The position numbers and the translations under genes were made by a program. 64,000 nucleotides of DNA, taken from the NCBI GenBank assembly GCA_030490835.1, contig CM059971.1:1806545-1870544 (forward strand), in the 5' to 3' direction. Positions 35,946-46,730 of the stretch are shown here, piece by piece (the first letter of the stretch is position 1; each line of letters opens with the position of its first letter). A model generated the notes under the pieces. That model saw nothing but the letters and a program-made list of their open reading frames with translations. It was not told the origin of the DNA and searched no databases. The DNA comes from Annona cherimola. Lineage: Eukaryota > Streptophyta > Magnoliopsida > Magnoliales > Annonaceae.

Positions 35946-37370
35946 TATTTTTTAAAGAACAAAATGAGAAAAAAGTAAAAATATTTTTATTCCAAAAATA
36001 TCTAAAGATTAACAATGAAAATGTTTAGTTTTGTAAATGAAAATAATTTTAAAAAATTGATCCAACTTTATGAACTTCAAAAGCTCAATTTTGATAGAAT
36101 TTACTTCGATGTACTAAAATGTTTACAATTCTCTCTAGTTGACTTTATTTCGTTTGAATGAAAATGAACAAATTTAAATTCATTTGAATCGAGTCTAAAG
36201 AACTAAAGTGGACATAGTGATCTTTATTTACTTGAAAAGACTGCAATTCACTCTAATTGGCTCGATTTGTTTTGAATGAGAGTGGATGAAAATTAACTCA
36301 TTCAAGTTGACTTTAACAAATGGTATTGGATAGCATAAACTTCGATTGGCTAGAATTGAAAGCAACTCACTTTAATTATTAAACTCATTCAAATCGACTC
36401 AAGTAATATGAATTTTATAGAAGAAACTTTGATAATCTAGTAATGAGTGTAGTTAATTCTATTTGACTTGATTTTATTTGAACAAGAATGAAAAAACTTG
36501 AGCTCATTTGATTGGATTCAAATGAGTTGAGTTAGATAAGATTTACTTTGATTAAGTAGAAACAATTGCGATTCATGCTAATTGACTTGATTTCACTTTA
36601 ATGACTTGACTTGATTTGATTTGATTGAGAATGAATATACTTGAACTCATTTGATTGAATTCAAATAAATTAAAGTAGGTGGAATGTACTTCAATTAAAT
36701 AAAAATAATTGCAATTCACTCTAATTGATTTGATTTCTTTCGGAAGAGAATGAATGAACGTAAAATCATTTGAATCAACTCTAATGAATTGAAATTGAAA
36801 GAATAAACTTTGATTGACTTGAACGGGCTATAATTCACTCTAATTGATTGGATTCGATTGGGCTGAAAATAAATGAACTTTAAATCATTTGAATCGACTC
36901 AAATAAAAAAAATTAGATAGAATGAACTTCGATTAATTAGAATTGACTACAAATCAATCTAATCAACTTAATTTGATTCAAACGAGAAGGAGTGAACTTG
37001 AACTCATTCGAATCAACTCAAATAAATTGAATTTGACTGAAGGAACTTCGAGAAAATGATACCGACTACAATTAACTCTAAATGACTAAATTACTTGAAT
37101 CCACTATAGTTAAGTCTCATGGACTTGATTTCATTTGAATAAGAATGAATATACTTGAACTCATTCGATTGGACTCAAATGAATTGAATTAAATAGAATG
37201 TATTTCAATTAAATAGAAATGACTACAGTTCACTCTAATTAACGAATGAGAGTGGACAAATGTAAATCATTTGAATCAACTCTACATTGAAATTGAAAGA
37301 ATAAACTTTAATTAATTTAAACTAACTACAATTCGCTCTAATTGACTGGATTTGATTGGATTGAGAATGA
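35946..37370. repeat. ~119-bp satellite, block 3
   Basis: Enters with the same AT-rich lead as block 2, then carries tandem ~119-bp units. It ends in the module at 37371, as block 1 ends in 27376. Confidence 0.8.
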
Positions 37371-37611
37371 ATGACTTGGCATAGTGATCCTAGATTTAGT
37401 TTTACCACAATTGATGACTTGACATGTATGAACTGCAATTGCTTAGCCTATATAACTTGCTCAAGGTTAGGAGAAGCTGAAAAGATCAAAATAACTGAAA
37501 TATTGCTATATTTAAAAATCCAAATATGTATAGGGAGAGAAGTTATCCTTTGCATTTACTTGCACCATAAGTTACGGCGTATTTGGCTTAAAATAGGCTC
37601 GACGTGCACCA
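37371..37611. repeat. Segmental-duplication module, copy B
   Basis: Sister of 27376-27640. Here the plus-strand frame stays open from 37371 into the following inverted repeat (118 codons in all). The Cys-containing part (TCMNCNCLAYITCSRLGEAE) is the best conserved between copies. I recognise no domain. It may be a decayed coding exon. Confidence 0.5.
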
Positions 37612-37817
37612 TAAGTTATTCTTTATTATTATGTTGTTGTTTTAAAATTCCTCCATGCCCTACGTCAGAGGCACCTATTTCTATTATTTTATATAAATTT
37701 GGATCTGTTTCTATTTTACCGTTTTAGAGTTAGTTGATCCAGATTTATATAAAATAGCAGAAACAGACACCTCTGGAGGAATTTTAAAACAACAAAATAA
37801 TAATAAAGAAGAACTTA
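37612..37817. repeat. Long inverted repeat, ~80-bp arms, short loop
   Basis: Left arm 37612-37697 and right arm 37741-37817 pair through 'taagttattctttattatta', 'gttgttttaaaattcctcc' and 'tattttatataaat', with one 11-12 nt bulge (near 'atgccctacgtc') and a loop of about 40 nt. It could be a small foldback transposon or a precursor-like hairpin. Confidence 0.75.
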
Positions 37818-37974
37818 TTCTTGGATTAAAGTAATACTCATGTGAGCCTCATTTAAGTGTTCTCAGCCATCGATGCAGCCGATAATCTTATAATGATTGC
37901 CTAAGTTGGAACGAAAAAATGTTTTCCGCAAGTTTTTCAGAGCGAATTGATAAAAAAAATCCAACTAATGTTTG
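37818..37974. other. Spacer before F-box remnant
   Basis: No feature is recognised. It may be decayed F-box gene sequence. Confidence 0.3.
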
Positions 37975-38260
37975 CAACGTCGTTGCAATGGTGGGTTTCT
38001 AAATGGACGTATATATTCCGTTACACAGAGCTTTTCATTGGTTGACTTCGGCAGATTTTATGTTTTCATTTGATATGAGAAATGGTTTACCATTCCACTG
38101 CCAAATGATCATCAAGTGAAAGATTTGGTGGCCTACGTCAAGCACTCTAAGAATTATTGAGTACAGAGACAAGTTTGGATTGATATATTCCAATGATGAA
38201 TGGTGTAGATTCTGGGTCATGGAGTACAGAACCCTAGCCCGAATTTCCATTTTGTATTTA
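37975..38260 (+). pseudogene. 3' fragment of F-box-associated gene
   Basis: Parallel to 40735-40960 of the F-box pseudogene: 'agcttttcattggttgactt', 'gattttatgttttcatttga', 'ccaaatgatcatcaagtgaa' and 'ggtgtagattctggg' occur in both. In one frame this reads as the F-box-associated AFHWLT..DFMFSFD region. Frame breaks and absence of an F-box show it is a remnant, copied with the surrounding duplicated blocks. Confidence 0.65.
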
Positions 38261-38614
38261 TTATAAAATATATTATATTCATAACATTTAAATAATATTT
38301 TTTATATTTTGCGTTTTTGCATTATTTATATTTATGTTTGAAATTTGAATGCATGTTTGGTATATAATAATTATATTATAAATAAAATCTATTATTTTTA
38401 TTTATATTTATCTTTTATTTTTATCATTTACTTTTACATTCATTAATTTTATTTCTTTATCTTGTTTTTTATGTTAAATTTTTCTCAAAATATTCTTTAT
38501 ATTACTTTTTTTTAAAAATTCGTAGTTGGACTATATATTATTATGTTTACTTACATGATTTGTTATATTATATGTTTATATAAAATTCTAAACTTATCAA
38601 TCTTAAACTAAAAT
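38261..38614. other. AT-rich spacer
   Basis: Similar to 34960-35160 ('cattaattttatttctttat', 'ttatgttaaattttt'). It is part of the segmental duplication. No gene. Confidence 0.45.
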
Positions 38615-39990
38615 TTACATGACATTAGCTATTGTCAATTAAGTTTTTCTTTATAAACTAAAATTTAACATTTTGCAATAAATAATTGTCAAAAATTAAA
38701 TTCTTTTGTAGTGCTTGCTTATTAACTAATGTGTATAGCTAAATTCAACTTCCTAAATGCTCATATAAATTTAAGTCAACATTCTAGCTTATGAACGAAT
38801 GAAAATAAGATGATGATATTGGATTCTAATCTTGCACCTTGGTGCACTAAGATTCAGTGTACTCGGGTGCACGGAAGCTATTTTAATCTATTTTTTTATT
38901 TTTTTAAATTTTTTTATATAAGTGTTAATTTAAGTGTATTTAACATGTGTATTAATTTTTACCATTTTTGGAGCATTTTAGATATTTATTTTTAATTTCT
39001 TAAAATCAATGGCAACTTAGGTAATTTAAAATTACTAAAATGCTATTGATTTTGAAAAAGTAAAAAATAAATATCTAAGATACTCAACAAATGGTAAAAA
39101 TTATTTCATATGTTAAATACGCTTTGATTAACACTCGTATAATTTTTTAAAAAAAAATGAGTTAATGCACCCAAGTGCATTGAAGCTAAGTGCACCCAGG
39201 TGAACAGGATTGGGATCCGATGATATTATATCTCATTATAACTTAGCTAACTAACAACTTTGAATAATTTATATTTTTAATATTTTTATTTTCTTTTTAT
39301 TATATATATATTACCAAAATTTCACTTTTGAATTCTTATACATATTTTTTTCCAAATGTTTAAAAATAAAAATTTTTATCATTTTTTACGTAGGAGCATG
39401 AGATAGATGAGAATTTTTATTTTTAAAATTTATACATTAAAATAAAAATATTAAAAATTGGAATATACAGAGTTGTTATTCAGACAGTGAAAAATGAACG
39501 TAAGAAAAATAAAAAATTACTTGTGCACCCAGGTACCAAACTAATAAGGTTGGAACCTATTTGCAAAATCCCCTTATTTATCATGTATAGATGAAATAAT
39601 GCTTGATGCATTGGTGTAAAGGAGAGAAAACAAAAGCTTTTGCGTAACCACGGGAATGGGGCCCATTTTCATGGTTGAATAAAAATACCGTTTACATTGT
39701 CCAACATAATTTGTTTATTATGCAACCGAAAATCATCCTATGAGAGTTGTGGGGTAGGCGAAATTTTGTCCAAAAATGTATATTCATGTGTTAGGAAAAA
39801 AAAAATCAGTTAAGACTCGTAAATACATAATCCTGTGAGATAAGGTTAGCAATCAATCCTATGAGAGTCGTGGGGTAGGCCAAATTTTGTCCAAAAATGT
39901 ATATTCAAGTGGATTGATTGTTAACCTGCATATTCCACGTAAGTACATTTTTTTTATCATTTTTTAAATTTCATGTGACTGTCATTATCA
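38615..39990. repeat. ~0.85 kb module copy 5 plus duplicated tail
   Basis: Matches the module with its foldback element and then, like 33900-34440 and 34820-34960, the 'ctaataaggttggaaccta' and 'cataatcctgtgagataagg' segments. The order is the same in both places, so a block of more than 1 kb was duplicated. Confidence 0.8.
38821..39218. mobile_element. Foldback (MULE-like) element, module copy 5
   Basis: Flanked by GATGATATT at 38812-38820 and 39219-39227. The arms are slightly more diverged ('cttggtgcact', 'caggtgaacagga') than in the tandem copies. Confidence 0.8.
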
Positions 39991-40044
39991 TATATTATAT
40001 ATTCTAATGCTTCTAACACTTTCAATGATTCTTTGTAGCTATAG

Positions 40045-41010
40045 GTGGAGATCAGTAACAAAGAAGAACAATATGGTGCTGGCAAAGAGAAGGAAAAGTA
40101 TCTACCAACAGATATGATATTTGATATCTTAACATGGATGAGTTTGCATGATATAGAAGTGTGTAGGTGTGTTTCAAAATCATGGAAGAGCATCACGTAT
40201 GAGCCGAATTTCAAGCCCATGCAATGCCAATGAACTAAAACCATATCTAGCATCATTCTTCAAAACATAGTTCGAGGTCACTATAAATCCACATTTGCAT
40301 CACTCTATCAATCGCTGAACCACCCCAAATTATCACTTGATTTTCTACCTGAAGTTGTGAAGATATCGGCATCATCTTCCCATGGCTTACTTTGCGGCAT
40401 GAGTCAAGATGTTCAACACAGACGTCGACCAGCATCATCATCCTGGAAAATTCCAAGATATTTTATCTGCAAGCCAGTCACAAAGGAATGGAAACAACTC
40501 CCAAATCCCAAAACGAGATAATTTACAGAGAAATTTGCCACGGCAGTGCTTTCCGCAAAACCATTGCAGTACTAGTTGGTTCGTTCGTCTTGGTCGTTGC
40601 ATACTGTGAGGTATTCGCCTCTTCTTCATGGTCGTGGAAGCGACTGGAGAAAATGTATGTGCCAGAATGGTACATTCCATTCCAAGATGGATACATTTGT
40701 GAGCAGACCATATTGCTTCCGTCTCCAAGTGTCTTCATACAAAGAGCTTTTCATTGGTTGACTTCTGCAGATTTTATGTTTTCATTTGACATAGATATTG
40801 AGAAATGGTTTACCATGCCACTTGCCAAATGATCATCAAGTGAAAGATATTAATGTCCTACGTCAGGCACATCCAAGAATTATAGAGTACGAAGATAAGC
40901 TTGGACTGATATATTACAATGATCAATGGTGTAGATTCTGGGTGGTGGAGGACATGAAAAAAATGAAGTGGGAGTTTAAGAGACGTTGTCTTGGTAGGAT
41001 CATTGGATAG
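40045..41010 (+). pseudogene. F-box protein gene with F-box-associated domain, broken
   Basis: An N-terminal F-box is visible (YLPTDMIFDILTWMSLHDIE, CRCVSKSWKSI), then a TGA at 40231-40233 in the same frame. Downstream of that stop the frame continues with HGLLCGM and FICKPVTKEWKQLPNPKTR. A second frame holds SWSWKRLEKMYVPEW and AFHWLTSADFMFSFDIDIEK. A third holds IIEYEDKLGLIYYNDQWCRF and WVVEDMKKMKWEFKRR. This order matches plant F-box/FBA (SCF adaptor) proteins of about 350-400 residues. One internal stop and two frameshifts make it a pseudogene unless read-through or splicing repairs it, for which I see no sites. A 3' partial copy lies at 37975. Confidence 0.8.
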
Positions 41011-41014
41011 TAAA

Positions 41015-41175
41015 TGCCACTGATTTTTAAAAATTAAAAAAATTTAAAAACTCTAAATATAGTAAAATTGGCATACACGTTAAATACATTTAAATTAAAA
41101 ATTGTGTAAAAAAATTTTCAAAAAAAATTTAAAAATTGGGTTTAAGCCTCAATGCACCCGGTGCATACAACTTAC
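41015..41175. mobile_element. Half of a foldback element
   Basis: 'gccactgatttttaaaaatt', 'acacgttaaatacatttaaa' and 'aatgcacccggtgcataca' correspond to the right arm of the foldback family. The left arm is missing. Confidence 0.5.
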
Positions 41176-41695
41176 ACCCCTAGTTGATTATTTGTCAAGA
41201 GCGGTCCATCCAAGTAAAGGGGCAGCCCATTTGTATGCAGCCCATGTATGCAAGCAAAAATCACGCAGCCCATCTTCCATCAAATTTGGAGTTAGAATTT
41301 GGAGTTTAGTAATAGAGGTAAGATTATTTTCATCCACCAAATTTTTATCACTAAGGGGTATGCCACAAATCTCTCTTTTGAGTTGTTCTACCGCCATGCT
41401 AAAACACCTTTAGCCATAAGTATCTTTGCGACCTTAGAATCAATGTCTGTTTGTTTTTTCAACACTTCCCAAAATTTTCTTGTTTAGCCTTTTAAGGTTG
41501 ACATGATGAATGCATAGTTGGTATCAGCATCCATGCCATTGTGTTTAATAACTCTATTCGTTTGAATAGACTACTCATCAACAACCTCAGAGGGTTTTGT
41601 TGCACGATCGATTTCTTAAAAAGACTTCCAACTCATCAATGGGCTATAATCAAACTTTCTTGGGAATAAATTTTGGTTATGGATAATGAGGGTAA
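41176..41695. other. Coding-like but unrecognised stretch
   Basis: Composition is GC-richer than the surroundings, with 60-100 codon frames on both strands (41102-41413 plus, 41188-41397 minus). I recognise no domain. It may be further decayed sequence of the element that follows. Confidence 0.25.
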
Positions 41696-41818
41696 GTTGG
41701 TTTATAGCTTGTTAAGGTTCCAAGCTTAGTTAGCTTCATAAAGGTTCGAGCATCGAGCTTCGATAGTTCTTCTAGGATTTCGGATAAACTTAACTCCTTT
41801 TTTAACTCGGCTACTCTC

Positions 41819-43564
41819 TGTTCGCAATCTCACCGCAAGTGTACGGGTCGTAGATTGTAGTATATAAATTATCGATCCACAGGGAATTCAGGACTATAAA
41901 TTTTGCTTTTAAATAAAATGCAGTAAATAAAAGAGAAAGAAAATAAATAAAATGGGATGAGAAAATTTCAAATTATAATGAGCAGAGAAAATTAAAATGC
42001 GAATATCTAAGGTCTAGGATTTCACTTGCGTATTTTGCAACGGGCAGTGATATAATTATTTAATTTGGATATTATTTGTTAAAGGAGAACAAACCCTAAT
42101 TTATCCCTGAACCTTCTCTCAAAACCTACAAGGCGTATCCTAATTTTCTTAATCACATATTCTCATGGGATTAAGTTAATTAGAATCCATTAAGATTTGT
42201 GATTTGTTTATGGAATTTTCTCAAGGTTATCATACCTATTCTCATGGTCTTAGATATCCAGGTTTAATATCTTGATTTTCGTATATTAGGCTTCCACCTC
42301 TCGGTTCCATTACCTAATATATGAAATCATGCAAAAGTACGGGCCCATGTACATAGCAAGCATAAAAACCACAAGATATTAAATTAACAACAATATCCAT
42401 TAAAAATCCACACGACATTGCATTATACGCATGCTAATTCCTAAACCCTAGATTTAGGATTTAGCCAAACATGTTTAAGTTCAAAATAAAATTAAAATTA
42501 CAATCCATCTTAAACAAGATAATAAAAATTAAAAAGGGAAAAGATAGAAAAGCTTATTGATTTGAAGCCCCGATGGTGTGTCGGCCGCTCAACGCAATTT
42601 GCCGGTCTGTCTTTTTTCCGTGCTCTCCACCTTGCTTTCTCTCTCTAAATTATGCTCTTGAATTTCTCTGCTCCGGAATGAACTCTGTGTGAATTTTCTA
42701 TCGGATTCCTTCTTAGAATATCATCATGGAATTCTCTCTCTTTTTTTTGGTCAAAATTCTCTCTTCAAAATCTCCTCTCGAACTTTGTGGCTACTTCCTC
42801 TTATATAATCGTTTTTGTGCGGGTCCACATGCAACTGTTGGATTTATGGACTTGGGGTCCATGATAAATGATATGCTGCTGATCTCGTGTCATGCTAATG
42901 CTGTATGGGCATGGACAACTTGTGTAAATGAATGGGATGGATTTAACGTGAATGCAGCATTTTTAATGTGCTGGAAAATTCAGATGCAATGCTTATATGA
43001 AAGGGTAGTTCACGTGAATGCAATTGCTACAATGGTGGGTCCAAGAAGAAAAATGCATAAAAAAATGCAGCTGATGCATTCATGTGACTGGCCGTTAAAT
43101 GAGTTGTTGCTCACTTTGAATGCAATGCTCTTGGTGGGGCCCATCATGAGAATGCATTGCTGGAAAAAAAATGAATGGAGCTGCTGCTCACGTGCAATGC
43201 AATGCTCTCATTTATTTCACGTGAAAATGCTTTGCTTTGTATTTTACTTTGCTGCTGCCCATTAATTCACATGATGTGCATTTGATTTATGTTGCTGCTA
43301 TGCCTGTTTTCCCTGTAAAAAAAATATACATATTTAAATCTTTAATCATTAGTGGGTTCACCCATTTAATTTCATAGCAACAAATAAAATGTAATTTCAA
43401 ACAAAAAAAGAATGTAGAAATTGTTTACAGTGCTTGAAATTAATATTTATTATCCAAAAGTTGCAAAACTACATTTTAAACCAAATTTCATATTAATTTC
43501 AATTAATTACCCACCAATTTGATATAAAATGTCCACAAAATATGTTATTAATTTTCACTTATCA
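41819..43564 (-). mobile_element. Solo LTR of a Ty3/gypsy-type retrotransposon
   Basis: 1746 bp bounded by TG...CA with the 5-bp duplication CTCTC on each side (41814-41818, 43565-43569). On the minus strand it starts TGATAAGTG, has a TATA box ('gattatataagaggaag', near 42800-42815), and ends with 'ccctgtggatcgat' and 'gacccgtacacttgcggtga', words typical of Athila/Tat-type gypsy LTRs. No internal region or second LTR is present, so it is a solo LTR left by recombination. The 179-codon frame at 42726-43265 lies inside it and is not a gene. Confidence 0.75.
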
Positions 43565-43947
43565 CTCTCTTTGAAATAGAAGATGAAGATCTCGCTTCTC
43601 TTCTCTTTGGGTCAAGTATAAGAGGAGTGGAGAACCTATCCCAAGAACTTATCACATCTTCTATAGATGTCGAAGTTTTAGGCTTCTTACCACGTCTTAC
43701 AAACGCGACTTTAGTTACTTCGGCCTCAACTAATTCACTAATTTCATTCGCTAAGGTTACTCTTACTTCAGCATTTAATTCAAGAAAAGTCGACATAAGT
43801 CAAATTTACCACATCCCTATATTTCAATTGAAATCAACAGTGGTAGCAAACCTATGTGCAACAACATCTATGGTTTCTAAAACAGAAATGGAAACATTGG
43901 ATATACCATTATTGGATATACAAAAAATTAGGAAGGCATGCAAATAG

Positions 43948-44622
43948 CATGGATACTATTTTAATTTTATCCAGAAAGGGAGCAATACCAGAGGGCCACC
44001 CTTCTCCTACTTGGAGGTGCGATTGATTGACCACTGGTTCCCAGATGGTCCAGACCTCCGGCGGGTTTCCTTAAGCTTAATGTCGATGCTCGGATTCTCC
44101 ATTGTCATGCATCTATGGGCTTCGCCGCCGTTATCAGGGGCTCCAGAGGCTCGTTTGTCGCTGCAGAAGGTTGGCGAAGTTGTGGTATTATGGAGCCTCT
44201 GCTCATGGAGGCACATGCCTTCCTCCTTGGGGCTAGATGGGGTCAGGAGCTCAACTTACAAAAACTACAAATTGAGTCTGATTCGCTCTTGCTGATAAAC
44301 TTTCTTCTCTCTAATGACCCCATCTCCTCTCCTGTTGGGGTTGTGGTTGACAAGATCAAGTCTATTCTTTCACATTCTCCTCATGTTTCTGCTCATCATG
44401 TTCTTAGGCAAGGCAAGGCAATGCTGCGGCACATGCTTTAGCTGACTCCCTTTCTGTTTCTTCAGTGGACCATCAAGTCTGGTGGGGCATCCCCTCTCTA
44501 GCCATTCATGAGAAAATCTGTATAGATAATTTTTTGAAAATGAATCTTGGATCTTCCTATCCCTCCTCCCTAGACGAGCTCTAGGGTAGTGAGATAGGTT
44601 GTTTCCTTTATCAAAAAAAAAT
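43948..44622 (+). mobile_element. LINE 3' fragment with RNase H domain and poly(A)
   Basis: One frame reads PRWSRPPAGFLKLNVDA, MGFAAVIRGSRGSF, GIMEPLLMEAHAFLLGARWG, IESDSLLLINF and AHHVLRQG, a nearly full RNase H domain with the D-E-D residues in place. Near 44406 the repeat 'caaggcaaggcaa' holds an extra 5-bp unit that shifts the frame; past it the other frame continues with the expected NAAAHALADSL. It ends in 'tttatcaaaaaaaaa'. It shares the GIMEPL..EA.AF signature with the minus-strand copy at 20297. The 5' boundary is approximate. Confidence 0.75.
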
Positions 44623-45060
44623 ATATATATCCATATAGGTTTAGTCCAAGTTGGTTTTGTACCACCACTTGCCTTAGGGCATGATACTACTTTATTAGCA
44701 GCTATTCTTGATAAGAGATGGAAAACATTCTTTGAACAACTAATATCAGGAATACAGGCAAATTCGTATAAAGGCCAAATTTCGTGATGGCTTTAAATGA
44801 TGTTGCATACGCAGAGTCCTTAACACTAGGAATTAGGACGATGCCAAAAGGCATAAATTTTAATGTTAAACATTTAGAATATCATATTAGGGTTGTCTAT
44901 AGATTAATAAACGCCACAAACCTTAAGATGATAGTACCTTCAAATATTACAAAGTTATTCGATGAAGCCTCTAATAATTTTAGCAAGTTTCATAGGAAGC
45001 AAGTGTTACCACATCAGCTTACTCGACCAAGGTCATAGGTATTTGGTAACCCAACACCAA

Positions 45061-45625
45061 TGACGAGGTCTTTAGGAGGTCTTGAGATTAAACAATTTGG
45101 TAACAAGATTAATCTTAATCTTGGAAAGGTGAACCTTGATGTTTTTTTTTCGTTGTTGGCTTGTAATAAAGTAATGAAAATTCTTTCTATTAACACAGTG
45201 AATTTTTATGATTATATTTTTCAGATATAACCAATTTGAAGTATAACCAATCTAAATTTGTTGCCCAAATAGGGAGGGGGGGTCAACAACCCTAAGATTG
45301 GGTTGCAAAAATTAGTCTATAATTAAAAGATATATGTGTAAAAGGAAGACCATTTTCTTGTATCACTTATTTGTATTCATCGATCACCATTTTATGTTCA
45401 TTTATGTGATTAGATTATGTAATTAGATATAACTCTGATTACAATATAATAAGAGATACTTATAAAGAAATAGGTTAACTCGGACATGTATAATAAATAT
45501 GAGTCTAGGATATAGTGACATAAATATTATTTTCTTTAGGTTGTAGTTACTTTGTTATCCTTAATAGGTATATAGCCTTAAACTCTCAAATACTCATAAG
45601 TTTGAGAACGTATTTTCAAGATAAA
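45061..45625. other. Intergenic DNA after viral relic
   Basis: 45061-45230 may hold further decayed sequence of the relic. The rest is AT-rich with nothing recognised. Confidence 0.35.
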
Positions 45626-46135
45626 TAATCTTGAAATGGAGATTAGATAAGAATATACTTAAACTCATTCGAATCGACTCAAATGAATATAATTAGATAG
45701 AATGTACTTCGATCAATTAGAAATGACTATAATTTACTCTAAGTGAGTTGATTTCGTTCGTATGAGAATGAACGAACTTAAATTCATTTGAATCAAATCT
45801 AATGAACTAAAATTTCATTTAAATGAGAATGGACAAACTTAAACTCATTTGAATTAATTTTAATTAATTGAAATGGACAAAATAAGCTTTTTTATGTACT
45901 GAAAAGGACGAATGAACTTTGACTTGAAGTAACTTCAATTCACGCTAATGGACTCGATTTGATTTGAATGGGAAGAAATAGACTTTAACTCAATCGAGTC
46001 AACTCAATTGTACAAAATTAGACGGAATGAACTTCAATTAATTAGAATTGACAGTAACTCGCTCTAATTGGCTTGAGTTTCTTCGATTGAGAACGAACGA
46101 ACTTAAACTCATTCAACTCAACTCAAATGAACATT
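45626..46135. repeat. ~119-bp satellite, block 4
   Basis: About four units of the same satellite ('cgattgagaacgaacgaact', 'ttaaactcattcaactcaac'), ending like the other blocks in module-tail sequence ('aatacagagttgtatttaga' at 46136-46260). Confidence 0.75.
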
Positions 46136-46289
46136 TGTTATGTAAGAAGTGTGTGACATAGGTGAGAATTTTATATACATAAAAATAAAAATAATAAAAA
46201 TATAAAAAATACAGAGTTGTATTTAGATAGTTACAAATGGACTTATAGAGGCCGATGTGAGCGTGAGCATTAGATTAGGGTTAGATATA

Positions 46290-46730
46290 AGCAGTGCAAT
46301 TCTCCTATAAAAAACTGAAAACGCATTAGTTTCAATTCAAGATAAGTTCGAAGAGGAGATTTTCTCCGCTGCAAGCCAATTCAGCAATAGAAAATCTTGA
46401 ACTTTACTTGGAAATGTTGGTTGATGGTGGGATCAATGATGTTGACACAAATTCACTTCAAGAGAAAACGTACTCAGAATCACCGTTGTTACATTCAGGT
46501 GAAAAATTCTTTTTGCATTGTAGTGTAAATGTTATTGGCAACACCTGTCGAGAATGTGGTTTTCTTGTCTTGCCTTTCCTTTCAACTTTCATTTCCTTAT
46601 TCTTCTTTTCTCTTTGTCAAGATGTCCCTGTATCTTTTTCCATTTCTATACCTGGTTGAATTAAAAAAAAATTTTTTGGGTCTTGAATGTACTCTAAGAT
46701 GTGTAACATGTTTTTATTCCAACGTTTGAT
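46290..46730 (+). other. Possible gene fragment with TATA-like start
   Basis: 'cctataaaaaactg' near 46302 precedes a coding-like stretch (AIENLELYLEMLVDGGINDV, then SESPLLHSG) that could end at a donor 'ag|gtgaaa' near 46499. I recognise no family and find no second exon. Confidence 0.25.

Larger units (their letters stand above)
41695..45060 (+). pseudogene. Endogenous pararetrovirus movement-protein-like fragment, doubly interrupted
   Basis: Three plus-strand pieces (about 41695-41818, 43565-43947 and 44626-45060) appear to belong to one old coding region. The third piece has the hydrophobic and charged pattern I associate with the 30K-type movement proteins of plant pararetroviruses (Caulimoviridae), where they mediate cell-to-cell passage through plasmodesmata. 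The first two pieces are in the same frame either side of a solo LTR, once one copy of its 5-bp duplication is set aside. The second and third are separated by a LINE fragment. A stop at 44787 and a frame change near 44784 add further damage. No coat protein, protease or reverse transcriptase is seen nearby. It is a dead integrated relic. Family assignment is from recognition by eye. Confidence 0.5.

Noticed and set aside
42726..43265. 179-codon open frame
   Set aside because: It lies within the solo LTR, opposite to the LTR transcription direction. Its Trp/Cys/Met-rich translation has no recognisable domain.
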